Below, piece after piece: positions 25,811 through 34,564 of a stretch of 64,000 bases of DNA. Position numbers and translations under genes: made by a program. Source of the DNA: JAYUJH01 sp043765375 (lineage in GTDB: Bacteria; Pseudomonadota; Alphaproteobacteria; Rickettsiales; UBA998); contig JAYUJH010000016.1 in NCBI GenBank assembly GCA_043765375.1, positions 49,091 through 113,090 on the forward strand. Direction: 5' to 3'. The number at the start of each line of letters is the position of its first letter. Within the stretch, counting starts at the first letter, position 1. The notes beneath the pieces were generated by a model, which was not told the DNA's origin, made no database searches, and worked only from the letters and a program-made list of their open reading frames with translations.

Positions 25811-26548
25811 ATGAAAATATTTATCCTTATATTTGTTTTAACAATTCATATTAATGTGATGGTTGGTGGTGCAATTGATGGTGCAAATGCACAAACGCAA
25901 TATACGCCACCAGCTCCAGCAATAAAACAGCAAACTCCAGTGATGCAGCAACCGCAACAGGCACAGCCACAACAACGGGCGCAACAACAACTGGCTCAAC
26001 AACGGCAAATCATGCCAACTCACCAAATCATCAAGGAGCGTAGCAAAATATCCTATTCCAGCAAAGTTAATGGGCAGTTGATGGAAGGTGATTTCAAAGA
26101 TTATAACGCATTAATTAGTTTCAATCCGCAAATGCCACAAAATAGCTATTTGCGTTTTAACTTCAAGCTATCACCGCAAACAATTTCCACTAACAACGCC
26201 AATATTCCGCAGGGTATTTTGGGAGCGCAATTGGCGCAACTGGGTATTTCTATTCCCGCAACATTTGAGGCAAGGGAGCTGGAGATAATTAGTGGCAATG
26301 ATTATCGGGGGCGAGGGGTGCTGAGCCTGATGGGGCAGCAACAAGTGATTGAGTTTCAATTATTGGTGATTAATGGTGATGAGCCGTTATTTGGTGATGA
26401 GCAAGGGGTGGTGAGTTTCACTACTTATTTCAATATTAATCGCTTAAAGTTTGGACGATTCAAAGGCGAAGCCGCATCGGGTTATAAAGTCTCTAACGAC
26501 ATCACCATCACCGCCAATTTAGTAACCAAAGTTATCGCAAAACGATAG
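25811..26548 (+). CDS. YceI-like periplasmic protein with Gln-rich linker
   Basis: 245 aa. A signal peptide covers about residues 1-28 (cleavage near NAQT). Residues 30-75 are Gln/Pro-rich. The rest resembles the YceI lipid-binding barrel: KISYSSKVNGQLMEGDFKDY, SFNPQMPQNSYLRF, ATFEARELEIISG, GRGVLSLMGQQQVIEF. YceI proteins bind polyprenyl chains in the periplasm. It lies 7 nt after argJ and 106 nt before ccmE on the same strand. Membership in YceI is moderately sure; ligand unknown. Confidence 0.7.
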   Translation: MKIFILIFVLTIHINVMVGGAIDGANAQTQYTPPAPAIKQQTPVMQQPQQAQPQQRAQQQLAQQRQIMPTHQIIKERSKISYSSKVNGQLMEGDFKDYNALISFNPQMPQNSYLRFNFKLSPQTISTNNANIPQGILGAQLAQLGISIPATFEARELEIISGNDYRGRGVLSLMGQQQVIEFQLLVINGDEPLFGDEQGVVSFTTYFNINRLKFGRFKGEAASGYKVSNDITITANLVTKVIAKR

Positions 26549-26619
26549 GATAATCAGTTCCACAAAACACGAAACCCCCAAAATATAAAAAACTCTATAA
26601 AACATAAAACTCCACAAAC

Positions 26620-26653
26620 AATGAAACCCTATAAATAATGAAACCCTATAAAT
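26620..26653 (+). promoter_or_regulatory. Two tandem 17-bp units forming 5-codon mini-ORFs before ccmE
   Basis: Unit AATGAAACCCTATAAAT occurs twice (26620-26636, 26637-26653) and a third partial copy supplies the ccmE start at 26655. Each unit holds a tiny ORF, ATG AAA CCC TAT AAA TAA (MKPYK), whose stop overlaps the next ATG as TAATG. The chain therefore hands ribosomes from one ATG to the next and on to ccmE. That layout is seen in the sequence; any regulatory use is inference. Confidence 0.45.
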
Positions 26654-26654
26654 A

Positions 26655-27086
26655 ATGAAAGCAAGACATCAAAGATTGTTGTTTTTCACTATCATGCTCG
26701 CAATTAGTGGCAGTGCGTTGGCCGTTTTTTTGAACCGTATTGAGGATAATATCATTTATTTTTATTCTCCAACTGACATTATCACAACCCCGCCTCCATC
26801 AATTAAGTTTATTCGGGCGGGTGGATTGGTGGTTGAAGGGAGTGTAAAAATTGTGGAAGAAAACGCAGAGTTCATCATCACAGATGGGGCGCAACAAATC
26901 ACAGTGAAATATGTGGGAGCATTGCCAAGCCTGTTTCGTGCGGGACAGGGAATAATCGCTGAAGGATTTTTTAAGGAAGGGGTGATGAAGGCGGATAAGA
27001 TTCTAGCTAAGCATGATGAAAAATATATGCCACCAGAGATTGCAAAATCATTGAAGAAAACTAATCACTGGCGGGAGATGAAGTGA
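26655..27086 (+). CDS. ccmE: Cytochrome c maturation heme chaperone CcmE
   Basis: 143 aa. CcmE is a membrane-anchored periplasmic protein that binds heme covalently and passes it to CcmF. An N-terminal helix (LLFFTIMLAISGSALAVFL) anchors it; the OB-fold follows (FIRAGGLVVEGSV, VKYVGALPSLFRAGQGI), and the heme-binding histidine is in AKHDEKYMPPE. The gene starts in a 17-bp repeat array. Its stop TGA overlaps the ccmF ATG. Confidence 0.95.
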   Translation: MKARHQRLLFFTIMLAISGSALAVFLNRIEDNIIYFYSPTDIITTPPPSIKFIRAGGLVVEGSVKIVEENAEFIITDGAQQITVKYVGALPSLFRAGQGIIAEGFFKEGVMKADKILAKHDEKYMPPEIAKSLKKTNHWREMK

Positions 27087-29284
27087 TGTCCCTGCCCTCT
27101 GCCTTAAATGCGTATATTTCAGCTATGTTAGCACCATTTGGCACAACTATGTTAGAATTAGTGATTTTAGCATCATTTGCGCAGTTTGCGTTGATGTTTT
27201 TTCGCAAAACCGCCTATCAAAAATTGGGGCAAAAATTGGGGCAAAAATGGGAGCAAACATCACTTCAACCATCACTCGCATTATGCAACGCAACATTGCT
27301 GATGATTGCTTTTATTGCCCTGATTTATGGTTTTGCAACTTCCAATTTTGGCTTGGAGTTGGTGGTGCTGCATTCGCACACGCAAAAACCGATGCTCTAT
27401 AAAATCACCGCAACTTGGGGCAATCATGAAGGTTCAATGCTGCTATGGTGCTTGATTTTATCATTATATAGTGCATATATGTCGCTTAGATTGCGAGAGT
27501 TTCGTCCTGTAGCATTGGCAATTATGGGTTTAATGCAAATATTATTTGTTGGTTATTTGCGCATATTTTCCAACCCTTTTGCCGAAATGATTTCCGCCGT
27601 CACTGAGGGGCAGGGCTTCAACCCGTTATTGCAAGATTTTGGGCTTGCCATTCACCCCCCTATTTTATATGCGGGATATGTTGGGTTTGCTGCATCTTTT
27701 GCGCTAGCGATTGCGATTTTGTTGCATAAAAATAGTGATACTCAGGCAAAAACTATTCAAGCGAAACCAGTTAATTTTGGTAATATTTTGCACCCTTATA
27801 TCATGTTTCCATGGGCGATGCTCACCGCAGGAATTGCCATGGGGAGCTGGTGGGCTTATCGTGAATTAGGCTGGGGCGGGTGGTGGTTTTGGGATCCTGT
27901 AGAAAATGTTGCTTTGCTGCCATGGTTATGCGCCACCGCTTTGTTTCATGCTAATCTGATTTTGCGAAAAACTGGAAATATGCCCCGTTATGTGCTGCTG
28001 CTTGCCATCACCTGCTTTGCTTTGAGTGTTATTGGCACATTTTTAGTGCGCTCTGGCTTGCTTAATTCGGTGCATAGCTTTGCGAGTGACCCAACGAGGG
28101 GAGTTGCTATTTGCGCCATCATGATGGTGATAACCACGCTAGGAATTGGGGCTTATTTGCGTGGAGCGGGACGATTTGCACCCGCTAAACCGTGCAAATT
28201 ATTCTCCAAGGAAACGTTAATATTAGCGAATAATTTGTTGTTGCTGCTCACTACTGCTATGATTTTTCTAGCAACTTTTTATCCATTCATCATTGAGGCG
28301 ATTAGCGACAAGCGCATCACGATTGGAGCAGAATATTTTAGCCAAATATTTGCGGCGTTGATGTTGCCAATGATTGCTGGCTGCGCTCTTAGCAATTATC
28401 TAGCATGGAGCGATGCAAATGATTTACAAAATATTAATTATGATGGTGAAATTACGCATAATAAAACAAAGCATAGCAACATAACGAAACGCAAAAAACA
28501 ATTATTCATCACATTAATTGAGTCCACCATAATCACTTCCATCGCCTGCTATTTTCTCGGGAACTTAAGCCTAGGGAACTTAAGTATCATGCTAGTACTT
28601 GGAGTTTTTTGCGGAATATGGCTAATGCTTGCCACGCTGAAAACCACGATTGCGAGGGCTTATAATCGCACAATAAATATACGACAAATACCCATGTTGC
28701 TTGGGCATTTAGGTTTGGGGTTATTTGTGTTAAGCGTAACATTATTTGGAGCTTATCATCAATCTGCTGAGTTTGTGATGCAAAAAAATGATGTGCGAAC
28801 GGCATTTGGTGATTATCAAGTTAGCTTGAATAATGTAGAATTTGGCGAAGGTGAGAATTATGTTTGGCAGCAAGGTGATGTCCGTATTTTACATGATAAT
28901 CACGAATTGCAACTAACTCCCGAGGAGCGTTATTATGCAGTTGAGGAGCAATTCACCACGGAAGCAGCGATTAAGCATTTTGCAACATATGATTTATATG
29001 TTACAATGCGAAGGATTAACGATAATGTTAGCGTTAATGGTGATAGTAATGGTAATCGTAATAATAATGATGCAAAAAATGCAACTAACACAGAACTGCC
29101 GCAACAAAAATATATGATTTATATATATTTTAACCCCGCAATGATATTTTTGTGGTTAAGTGTTGCAATGATGGTTATTGCTGGAGTTATTGCCAGTTAT
29201 AATGTAAGAAACAAGCCTTGTAATCCAAAAAATTACAACCCAAAAACTCGCAATTCAAAAACTTACATGCAAATAGAGAAATAA
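27086..29284 (+). CDS. ccmF: Cytochrome c heme lyase subunit CcmF
   Basis: 732 aa from the ATG at 27086 that overlaps the ccmE stop. CcmF is a polytopic membrane protein that ligates heme to apocytochrome c with CcmH. The WWD motif is GWGGWWFWDPVENVALLPWL; other family blocks are TWGNHEGSMLLWCLIL and LLQDFGLAIHPPILYAGYVG. Many hydrophobic segments run throughout. It shows several small tandem duplications: LGQK twice near residue 50, GNLSLGNLS (15-bp units at 28556-28585), and three 5-residue units at the C-terminus (29222-29266). Confidence 0.95.
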   Translation: MSLPSALNAYISAMLAPFGTTMLELVILASFAQFALMFFRKTAYQKLGQKLGQKWEQTSLQPSLALCNATLLMIAFIALIYGFATSNFGLELVVLHSHTQKPMLYKITATWGNHEGSMLLWCLILSLYSAYMSLRLREFRPVALAIMGLMQILFVGYLRIFSNPFAEMISAVTEGQGFNPLLQDFGLAIHPPILYAGYVGFAASFALAIAILLHKNSDTQAKTIQAKPVNFGNILHPYIMFPWAMLTAGIAMGSWWAYRELGWGGWWFWDPVENVALLPWLCATALFHANLILRKTGNMPRYVLLLAITCFALSVIGTFLVRSGLLNSVHSFASDPTRGVAICAIMMVITTLGIGAYLRGAGRFAPAKPCKLFSKETLILANNLLLLLTTAMIFLATFYPFIIEAISDKRITIGAEYFSQIFAALMLPMIAGCALSNYLAWSDANDLQNINYDGEITHNKTKHSNITKRKKQLFITLIESTIITSIACYFLGNLSLGNLSIMLVLGVFCGIWLMLATLKTTIARAYNRTINIRQIPMLLGHLGLGLFVLSVTLFGAYHQSAEFVMQKNDVRTAFGDYQVSLNNVEFGEGENYVWQQGDVRILHDNHELQLTPEERYYAVEEQFTTEAAIKHFATYDLYVTMRRINDNVSVNGDSNGNRNNNDAKNATNTELPQQKYMIYIYFNPAMIFLWLSVAMMVIAGVIASYNVRNKPCNPKNYNPKTRNSKTYMQIEK
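29222..29266. repeat. 15-bp tandem repeat, 3 units, at the 3' end of ccmF
   Basis: Units AATCCAAAAAATTAC, AACCCAAAAACTCGC and AATTCAAAAACTTAC encode NPKNY, NPKTR and NSKTY at the extreme CcmF C-terminus. Confidence 0.85.
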
Positions 29285-29292
29285 AAAATATC

Positions 29293-29886
29293 ATGCTCCA
29301 ATTTAATAGCCCCGTTCAATTCCCGGCCAACTGGCAGCGAACTTCAAGCCCAACGATTAATCGCTTATTTGCGCAAAATATTGATCTTGCACAAGCGATA
29401 TTATATCTTGAAGATGAGTTGAAAACCATCAATGCTGATACCGCAATATTATTTAGCAATTACGATAATATGAGCAATGATGCAAAACGTAGCAAGCGAG
29501 GGCATTCTGAGGGAGTTGGTTTGCGCTTTAACTTTAATGATGCAACAATTTTCATGGGTTGTGATAAATGGGCAGCCTGCCCGCAAAATATATACGCGCT
29601 TTCAAATAGTTTGCGTAATATTCGTTTGATTGGCGATGCAGGAACAATCAGCCTGACGCAATTGTTGAATTGTTGCAATATCAAGGAAAAACGTCGCTCT
29701 AATGTTGTATCTCCATCTACTGACCCTGCCGATTGGCTGTTGGTGCTTGGGCTTGGAAGCACCGCTACATTAAGTGATGCTAATGCGGTTTATCGCGCCC
29801 GAGTCAAACTGGTTCATGGTGATGAAGATGCTTTTATTGAGCTTAATCAAGCGATTGAACAAGCACGTTTGCATTTGAAAGATTGA
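29293..29886 (+). CDS. J-domain-like protein with a degenerate HPD motif, inside the ccm run
   Basis: 197 aa, soluble. The C-terminal 50 residues look like a J-domain: WLLVLGLGSTATLSDANAVY, then RARVKLVHGDEDAFIELNQA and a final helix. The HPD tripeptide needed to stimulate Hsp70 is HGD here, so canonical co-chaperone activity is doubtful. The N-terminal 140 residues are not recognised; they contain several cysteines (FMGCDKWAACP, LNCCN). The gene lies 8 nt after ccmF and 32 nt before ccmG, so it is co-transcribed with cytochrome c maturation genes and could act in that process. Confidence 0.65.
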   Translation: MLQFNSPVQFPANWQRTSSPTINRLFAQNIDLAQAILYLEDELKTINADTAILFSNYDNMSNDAKRSKRGHSEGVGLRFNFNDATIFMGCDKWAACPQNIYALSNSLRNIRLIGDAGTISLTQLLNCCNIKEKRRSNVVSPSTDPADWLLVLGLGSTATLSDANAVYRARVKLVHGDEDAFIELNQAIEQARLHLKD

Positions 29887-29918
29887 TGTTTAGGGCGTAA
29901 CATTTAAGGAATAATATT

Positions 29919-30500
29919 TTGAGCAAGAAACCAATAAAAATTATATTAATATGCTTTTGGGTAATTGTGCTGATTTTCATGGTGAATGTGGGTGTTGGAC
30001 GCTTCACAACTATATCAGGCGAAAACTTAATTGGCAAAAAATCATATCCAATTATGACTAACCCAGTTGAAGGATTTACGCCGTTTCCTAAGGATTTTTC
30101 GCAAGCGAAGCATGATATGTTTTTGCTGAACTTTTTTGCAACTTGGTGCGCGCCATGCCAAAAAGAACACCCTAATTTAATAAAATTATCAAAGGATTAT
30201 GAGGTTCACATTATGGGGGTGGTAACTCGTGATTCCCCTAAGCGAATTACTGATTATTTGCGTGAAAACGGCAATCCTTATGATTATTTAGGGGTGGATA
30301 AAATGGATATAACTGCGGTTAATTATCAAGTAAAAGGCATTCCAGAATCTTATTTGGTTGCTAGAGATGGTAAAGTTATTGCGTTTTATTCGGGATTTTT
30401 AAGTGAGCAAGTTTTGGCGGAGAAGTTTATTCCACATCTGAAAACACGTTTGAAATTGCGTAAAAAAATCGCTCCAGAACCAACTCCGCCCGCTGAATGA
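29919..30500 (+). CDS. ccmG: Periplasmic thiol:disulfide oxidoreductase CcmG/DsbE
   Basis: 193 aa. CcmG reduces the apocytochrome CxxCH thiols before heme attachment. An N-terminal anchor (IILICFWVIVLIFMVNVGVG) precedes a thioredoxin fold with the active site ATWCAPCQKE and the cis-proline region VKGIPESYLV. The start is TTG at 29919, supported by AAGGA nine nt upstream; no in-frame ATG occurs before the membrane segment. Its stop overlaps the ccmH start by 4-nt ATGA. Confidence 0.93.
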   Translation: MSKKPIKIILICFWVIVLIFMVNVGVGRFTTISGENLIGKKSYPIMTNPVEGFTPFPKDFSQAKHDMFLLNFFATWCAPCQKEHPNLIKLSKDYEVHIMGVVTRDSPKRITDYLRENGNPYDYLGVDKMDITAVNYQVKGIPESYLVARDGKVIAFYSGFLSEQVLAEKFIPHLKTRLKLRKKIAPEPTPPAE

Positions 30501-30820
30501 TAAATTGTGATAGCACCACAGAGTTTTACGGCGTTTCAAATGCGGTGGCGCAAAAATTGCATTGCGTTGTGTGTGCGGGGCAGAATATCGCTTCATCAGA
30601 TGCAGCATTTGCACAAAATGTGCGAGCGGATATTTGTCAATATGCCCATGAAGGATTAAATGAAACAGAAATTACCACAAAAATCGTTGCAGATTATGGC
30701 GAGAACATTAACCCAACTAACATGCAAAGTTTTGATATGTTGGGTTTGAATATCGCATTATTAGCATTGATGATTTTTGGTTTGGTCATCATCAAGCGCA
30801 TCACCAATAACGGCAAATAA
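30497..30820 (+). CDS. ccmH: Cytochrome c maturation protein CcmH/CycL, short form
   Basis: 107 aa. The thiol motif LHCVVCAGQNIASSDAAFAQ matches the LRCxxCxxQxIxxSxA signature of CcmH, and a C-terminal membrane helix is present (LGLNIALLALMIFGLVII). The protein begins only about 20 residues before the first cysteine and has no signal peptide, which family members normally have to place the CxxC in the periplasm. Export could use the C-terminal helix as an N-out anchor, or the true start may be missed. ccmI is absent downstream; the next gene is convergent. Confidence 0.85.
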   Translation: MINCDSTTEFYGVSNAVAQKLHCVVCAGQNIASSDAAFAQNVRADICQYAHEGLNETEITTKIVADYGENINPTNMQSFDMLGLNIALLALMIFGLVIIKRITNNGK

Positions 30821-30829
30821 TAATCGCAA

Positions 30830-31375
30830 TTATTCTATTAATTTCAAATTGCGCAACAAATCATAATCCGCATTGTCGGTGGTGATTTTGAGCGCACCAT
30901 TTTCATCTTGACGATGCGGAAGTAGTGGCTTGACACTAAACGGCTTGAATTGTGAATCAATATATGCACCATCTTCAATTGATAGGTTCGTATGTATAAT
31001 CGTCCCTTCCACATGTGCGCTTGCATAAATACAAACTTTGGGAGAGCGAATCACCCCATGCACCGAGCCGTAAATATGCACCTCGCCCCCCGCCATAATA
31101 TCACCCGTTATTTGCCCATTAGGACGCACATAAATAATTTCCGATTTAACATTTCCATCAATTCTTCCATCAATATCCAGCACTCCATCTGACATGATAT
31201 TGCCTAAAATGCACATATCACCCGAAATTATGCTTGGTATAATTTTGCGAGCATTAATCGTTGCATCACTTTTGAAGATATTATCATCTTTGTTGTTTTG
31301 AGTTTTATTATTTGAGGCCTTGTTATTTGAAGCCTTGTTATTTGAAGCCTTGTTATTTGAAGATTTTTGAAACAT
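30830..31375 (-). CDS. Bactofilin
   Basis: 181 aa. Bactofilins polymerise into cytoskeletal filaments, often recruiting wall enzymes. The beta-helix core is visible at about residues 45-150: PSIISGDMCILGNIMSDGVL, DIDGRIDGNVKSEIIYVRPN, GEVHIYGSVHGVIRS. The N-terminus has three SNNKA repeats encoded by 15-bp DNA repeats. It starts inside the 3' end of the M23 peptidase gene (23-nt overlap) with AGG before its ATG. The pairing of bactofilin with a LytM peptidase is a conserved morphogenesis arrangement. Confidence 0.93.
   Translation of the reverse strand: MFQKSSNNKASNNKASNNKASNNKTQNNKDDNIFKSDATINARKIIPSIISGDMCILGNIMSDGVLDIDGRIDGNVKSEIIYVRPNGQITGDIMAGGEVHIYGSVHGVIRSPKVCIYASAHVEGTIIHTNLSIEDGAYIDSQFKPFSVKPLLPHRQDENGALKITTDNADYDLLRNLKLIE
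31296..31370. repeat. 15-bp tandem repeat, about 5 units, at the M23 / bactofilin overlap
   Basis: Three near-identical units (TTTGAAGCCTTGTTA) with diverged copies at both ends. They encode the SNNKA repeats of bactofilin on the minus strand, and the M23 stop codon at 31353 also lies inside. Confidence 0.85.
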
Positions 31376-32573
31376 AATTACCTGCCGTTAAAAACTTATC
31401 TGGATTAATTGGAATATTATGATGACGAACTTCATAATGCAAATGATGCCCCGTTGAACGCCCCGTTGTGCCTTGCAACCCTATCACATCACCCGCTTGA
31501 ATCTTCTGCCCAACTGCAACATTAATTTTGCTCAAATGGCTATAACGGCTAGCGATTGAATTACCATGGTCAATCTCAATCGTTTTGCCATATGCCCCGA
31601 TATGCCCCGCCAAACGCACTCGCCCCGCTGCGGTTGCCTTGATTTTCGCTCCAATTGGTGCGGAAAAATCTATACCAGTATGGTTGGCAAGTGTGCGCCT
31701 GAATGGATCAATTCGTCCGCCAAATCCGCTAGTTCGCTTGGCACGATCCACAGGAATGCGAGTTGGCAACTCATCAATCAAGCCAACTAATTCGTTCAAA
31801 TATATTACTTCATTTAATGTTTGTTGCTCAGTTAATTTTGCATTAGATATATCATCATTGGATAAACTATTATTTAGCGGTTGATAAGCCCCACCTTGCC
31901 CTTGATTGCCCTGCCCTGCATTATTATTGCCCGCATTATTACCATCTTTTGCTAGCATTTTTTGCATACGATAATCCAATATGCGTGACATTTTATCATT
32001 CATACCCGTGATTCCCAATGCTTTATGCAATGCCCGAGCCTTGGATTTTGTTAGCAAATAAACCTCATTCATAAACTCAGTTCGCTGCAACTCTGATTGT
32101 TGCAACTGAGTTTCCAAAAAATTAACTCGCTCCAATAATGGGTTGCTCTGCCCTGCCACCGCATTATCCGCTATATTCACATTTTGATATTGCTCCAGCA
32201 CAAATTGAGCGTAATCACTCATATTACCATCAGTTGCACCATCTTCACCCATTTTAATTAAATCACGTTTAAGCAACACAAAATCATTATGGATTTTTTC
32301 ATTTTCCGCTTCAGCATTTTCAATCACATGTTCTTGCTGCGCAATTTCGTCTGATGCTTGAATATATCGTCCAATGGAATATGAAATTAGTGCAACCGTG
32401 CCAAGCAATGCAAATGCAATCCCACATTGTTGACGAATTGAGATTGCATAATGTCCAACCGCATGTTCGGAGATAACAACAATATTTTTAGCGTTAAATA
32501 AACGCTTTAATCTTTTGGCAAACCCAGCAAATATTGATGGTTTTGCACTTTTATTATGTTTTATTTTCGCCAT
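31353..32573 (-). CDS. M23 (LytM) family peptidoglycan endopeptidase with membrane anchor
   Basis: 406 aa. A single membrane helix at about residues 52-70 (GIAFALLGTVALISYSIG) is followed by a coiled coil (EHVIENAEAENEKIHNDFVL through EQYQ) and a disordered Gly/Asn region. The C-terminal LytM domain holds the zinc ligands: H and D in NHTGIDFSAP, and HLHYEV. GRIDPF and DHGNSIASRYSHLSKI are typical. It acts in the periplasm on peptide cross-links. The overlapping bactofilin gene downstream suggests the two work together in cell shape. Confidence 0.92.
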   Translation of the reverse strand: MAKIKHNKSAKPSIFAGFAKRLKRLFNAKNIVVISEHAVGHYAISIRQQCGIAFALLGTVALISYSIGRYIQASDEIAQQEHVIENAEAENEKIHNDFVLLKRDLIKMGEDGATDGNMSDYAQFVLEQYQNVNIADNAVAGQSNPLLERVNFLETQLQQSELQRTEFMNEVYLLTKSKARALHKALGITGMNDKMSRILDYRMQKMLAKDGNNAGNNNAGQGNQGQGGAYQPLNNSLSNDDISNAKLTEQQTLNEVIYLNELVGLIDELPTRIPVDRAKRTSGFGGRIDPFRRTLANHTGIDFSAPIGAKIKATAAGRVRLAGHIGAYGKTIEIDHGNSIASRYSHLSKINVAVGQKIQAGDVIGLQGTTGRSTGHHLHYEVRHHNIPINPDKFLTAGNYVSKIFK

Positions 32574-32711
32574 AATTAACTTGAAAAATCATTCCATATA
32601 GGTTGAAAACATACATGGTTTTACTCAATTTGGTTTATCATAGCAAGCCTTTTAATTCTCACTATAATTATCAACATAATTCTCACCCGAAATTATGCAC
32701 CAATCACTTGG

Positions 32712-33614
32712 CTATGAAATAACAGGGCGAACCCCTATTAAATGGCAGATTGCCTTGGTTAAATTAGCCCGATTAAGCGTATAAAAATGGAACTCGTCAA
32801 CCCCTTCCAAGCGCAACCTCCTGCATAATGAAGCGGTGACATAAGCCGCTGTTTGTTGATATAAATTATCATCACCCTCAATATTTGCAAATAACTGATT
32901 TAGCCAGTTTGGCACTTCCGCCCCGCACATTTTGGCAAAACGTTGCAATTGCGAAATGTTATTCACAGGTAAAATCCCCGGAACTATTGGCGCATTAATT
33001 CCAACCTGCCTTGCTCGCTCCACAAAGCGCAAATATGTATCAGCCTCAAAGAAAAATTGCGTAATAGCTCTGGTTGCGCCCGCTTCAATTTTATCTTTGA
33101 GATAATATATATCACTCTCTAATGAGCTTGCTTGTGGGTGTCCTTCAGGATAGGCGGCAACACTTATTTCAAAATCATGCAACTCGCACAATCCTGCGAC
33201 TAAATCCACCCCATAAGCATAACCATCTGGGTGCGGCAAATATGGCACATTATCAGGGCAATCACCACGCAATGCAACAATATGACGCACGCCCGAGTTC
33301 CAATAATCATCAGCAACTGCATTAATTTCAAAACGTGATGCACCAACGCATGTGAGATGCGCTGCGGGGTTCATTCCGGTTTCATTTAATATGCGTTTAA
33401 TGGTGCTATGCGTGCGCTCCCGAGTGCTGCCTCCCGCTCCATAAGTCACAGAAACAAATGATGGATTAAGGGGGGCAAGCTCATTAACTGATTGCCATAG
33501 TGACTTTTCTGCAACATCATCTTTGGGTGGGAAAAACTCAAACGAAATCGCTTTTGGCGGGGTTACATAAAACTCATATAGCTTTTGTTGCAATGTTTCT
33601 TGAAAAACTGTCAT
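32712..33614 (-). CDS. metF: Methylenetetrahydrofolate reductase
   Basis: 300 aa. Reduces 5,10-methylene-THF to 5-methyl-THF for methionine synthesis using FAD. Blocks: ISFEFFPPKDDVAEKSLW, SFVSVTYGAGGSTRERTHST, HIVALRGDCPD, AYPEGHPQASSLESD, and ITQFFFEADTYLRF. It is transcribed alone on the minus strand, with a 138-bp gap upstream of the M23 gene and divergent mlaA on the other side (152-bp AT-rich gap). No metH is near. Confidence 0.95.
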   Translation of the reverse strand: MTVFQETLQQKLYEFYVTPPKAISFEFFPPKDDVAEKSLWQSVNELAPLNPSFVSVTYGAGGSTRERTHSTIKRILNETGMNPAAHLTCVGASRFEINAVADDYWNSGVRHIVALRGDCPDNVPYLPHPDGYAYGVDLVAGLCELHDFEISVAAYPEGHPQASSLESDIYYLKDKIEAGATRAITQFFFEADTYLRFVERARQVGINAPIVPGILPVNNISQLQRFAKMCGAEVPNWLNQLFANIEGDDNLYQQTAAYVTASLCRRLRLEGVDEFHFYTLNRANLTKAICHLIGVRPVIS

Positions 33615-33766
33615 TATTAAGTTTCGCCTTCATGATTAAATTATGTATTTTTAACCAAATTAATGTTTAATTAAAGCATATATAGTTAAGTTTTAGCTAT
33701 TCATGTGCAATTTTGTGTTGTATGGAATGTAAAATTATATATTATTATTTTTTTGTTGTGGTAAAA

Positions 33767-34534
33767 ATGTTTATATCTCGTAAAATATTGTCATTATTTT
33801 TAAGCATATGGTTGGTTGCGATGCCTGCCATGGTTACTGCACAAAACATTACGGCACAAAATATCAATACGCAAATCACAATGGCGCAAAATGAAGCTGA
33901 GCAAGAGATTTCTGACCCGTCGGAAGTTTTTGACCCGTTGGAATCAGTTAATCGTGTGACGCATGATTTTAATGAGTTTCTAGATGTGTGGGTGTTGCAA
34001 CCGAAAATTAGATTTTACAAATGGGCAGTTCCCGTTGAAGCCCGTCAAAAAGTTTCCAACGTGTTTCGCAATCTCCGTATGCCAATAATATTTTTTAATT
34101 CAGTGCTGCAAGCTGACCCTGAAAACGCATTTTCTGCATTATGGACGTTTTTGTTGAACTCAACCCTTGGAATTGGTGGAATATTTGATTTTGCAGGAAC
34201 GGCGACTGACCTAGTGGTGCGAACTGAAGATTTTGGGCAAACCTTGGGTTATTGGGGATTTGGTGAAGGCTTTTATGTGGTATTGCCAATTTTAGGCCCT
34301 TCAAATCTGCGTGATATGTTTGGCTTGAGTGCTGATTTTTACGCTGATCCATATAATATATTAAGTTCTAGGGAAGCAATTATTGTTCGGATGGTGTTGG
34401 AAGGGTTAGATAAACGCTACCTCGCCGATGATGCAATTAATGATGTGTATGCTACGTCGTTGGATACATATAGCACATTCCGCAGCGCACATACGCAATA
34501 TCGCCGAAACTTAATTCAAAATAACGCAAAATAA
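33767..34534 (+). CDS. mlaA: Outer-membrane lipid asymmetry protein MlaA (VacJ)
   Basis: 255 aa from the ATG at 33767; the longer frame from 33713 adds a non-signal tail. MlaA removes phospholipids from the outer leaflet of the outer membrane and hands them to MlaC. Blocks: FDPLESVNRVTHDFNEFLD, NSTLGIGGIFDFAGT, and TLGYWGFGEGFYVVLPILGP. A signal peptide (about residues 1-26) is present, but I see no lipobox cysteine, so it may not be lipid-anchored as in E. coli. mlaC follows 30 nt later; mlaD, mlaE and mlaF are elsewhere. Confidence 0.93.
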   Translation: MFISRKILSLFLSIWLVAMPAMVTAQNITAQNINTQITMAQNEAEQEISDPSEVFDPLESVNRVTHDFNEFLDVWVLQPKIRFYKWAVPVEARQKVSNVFRNLRMPIIFFNSVLQADPENAFSALWTFLLNSTLGIGGIFDFAGTATDLVVRTEDFGQTLGYWGFGEGFYVVLPILGPSNLRDMFGLSADFYADPYNILSSREAIIVRMVLEGLDKRYLADDAINDVYATSLDTYSTFRSAHTQYRRNLIQNNAK

Positions 34535-34564
34535 TCATTATAACCAAAAGTTTGAGAAAATCAC

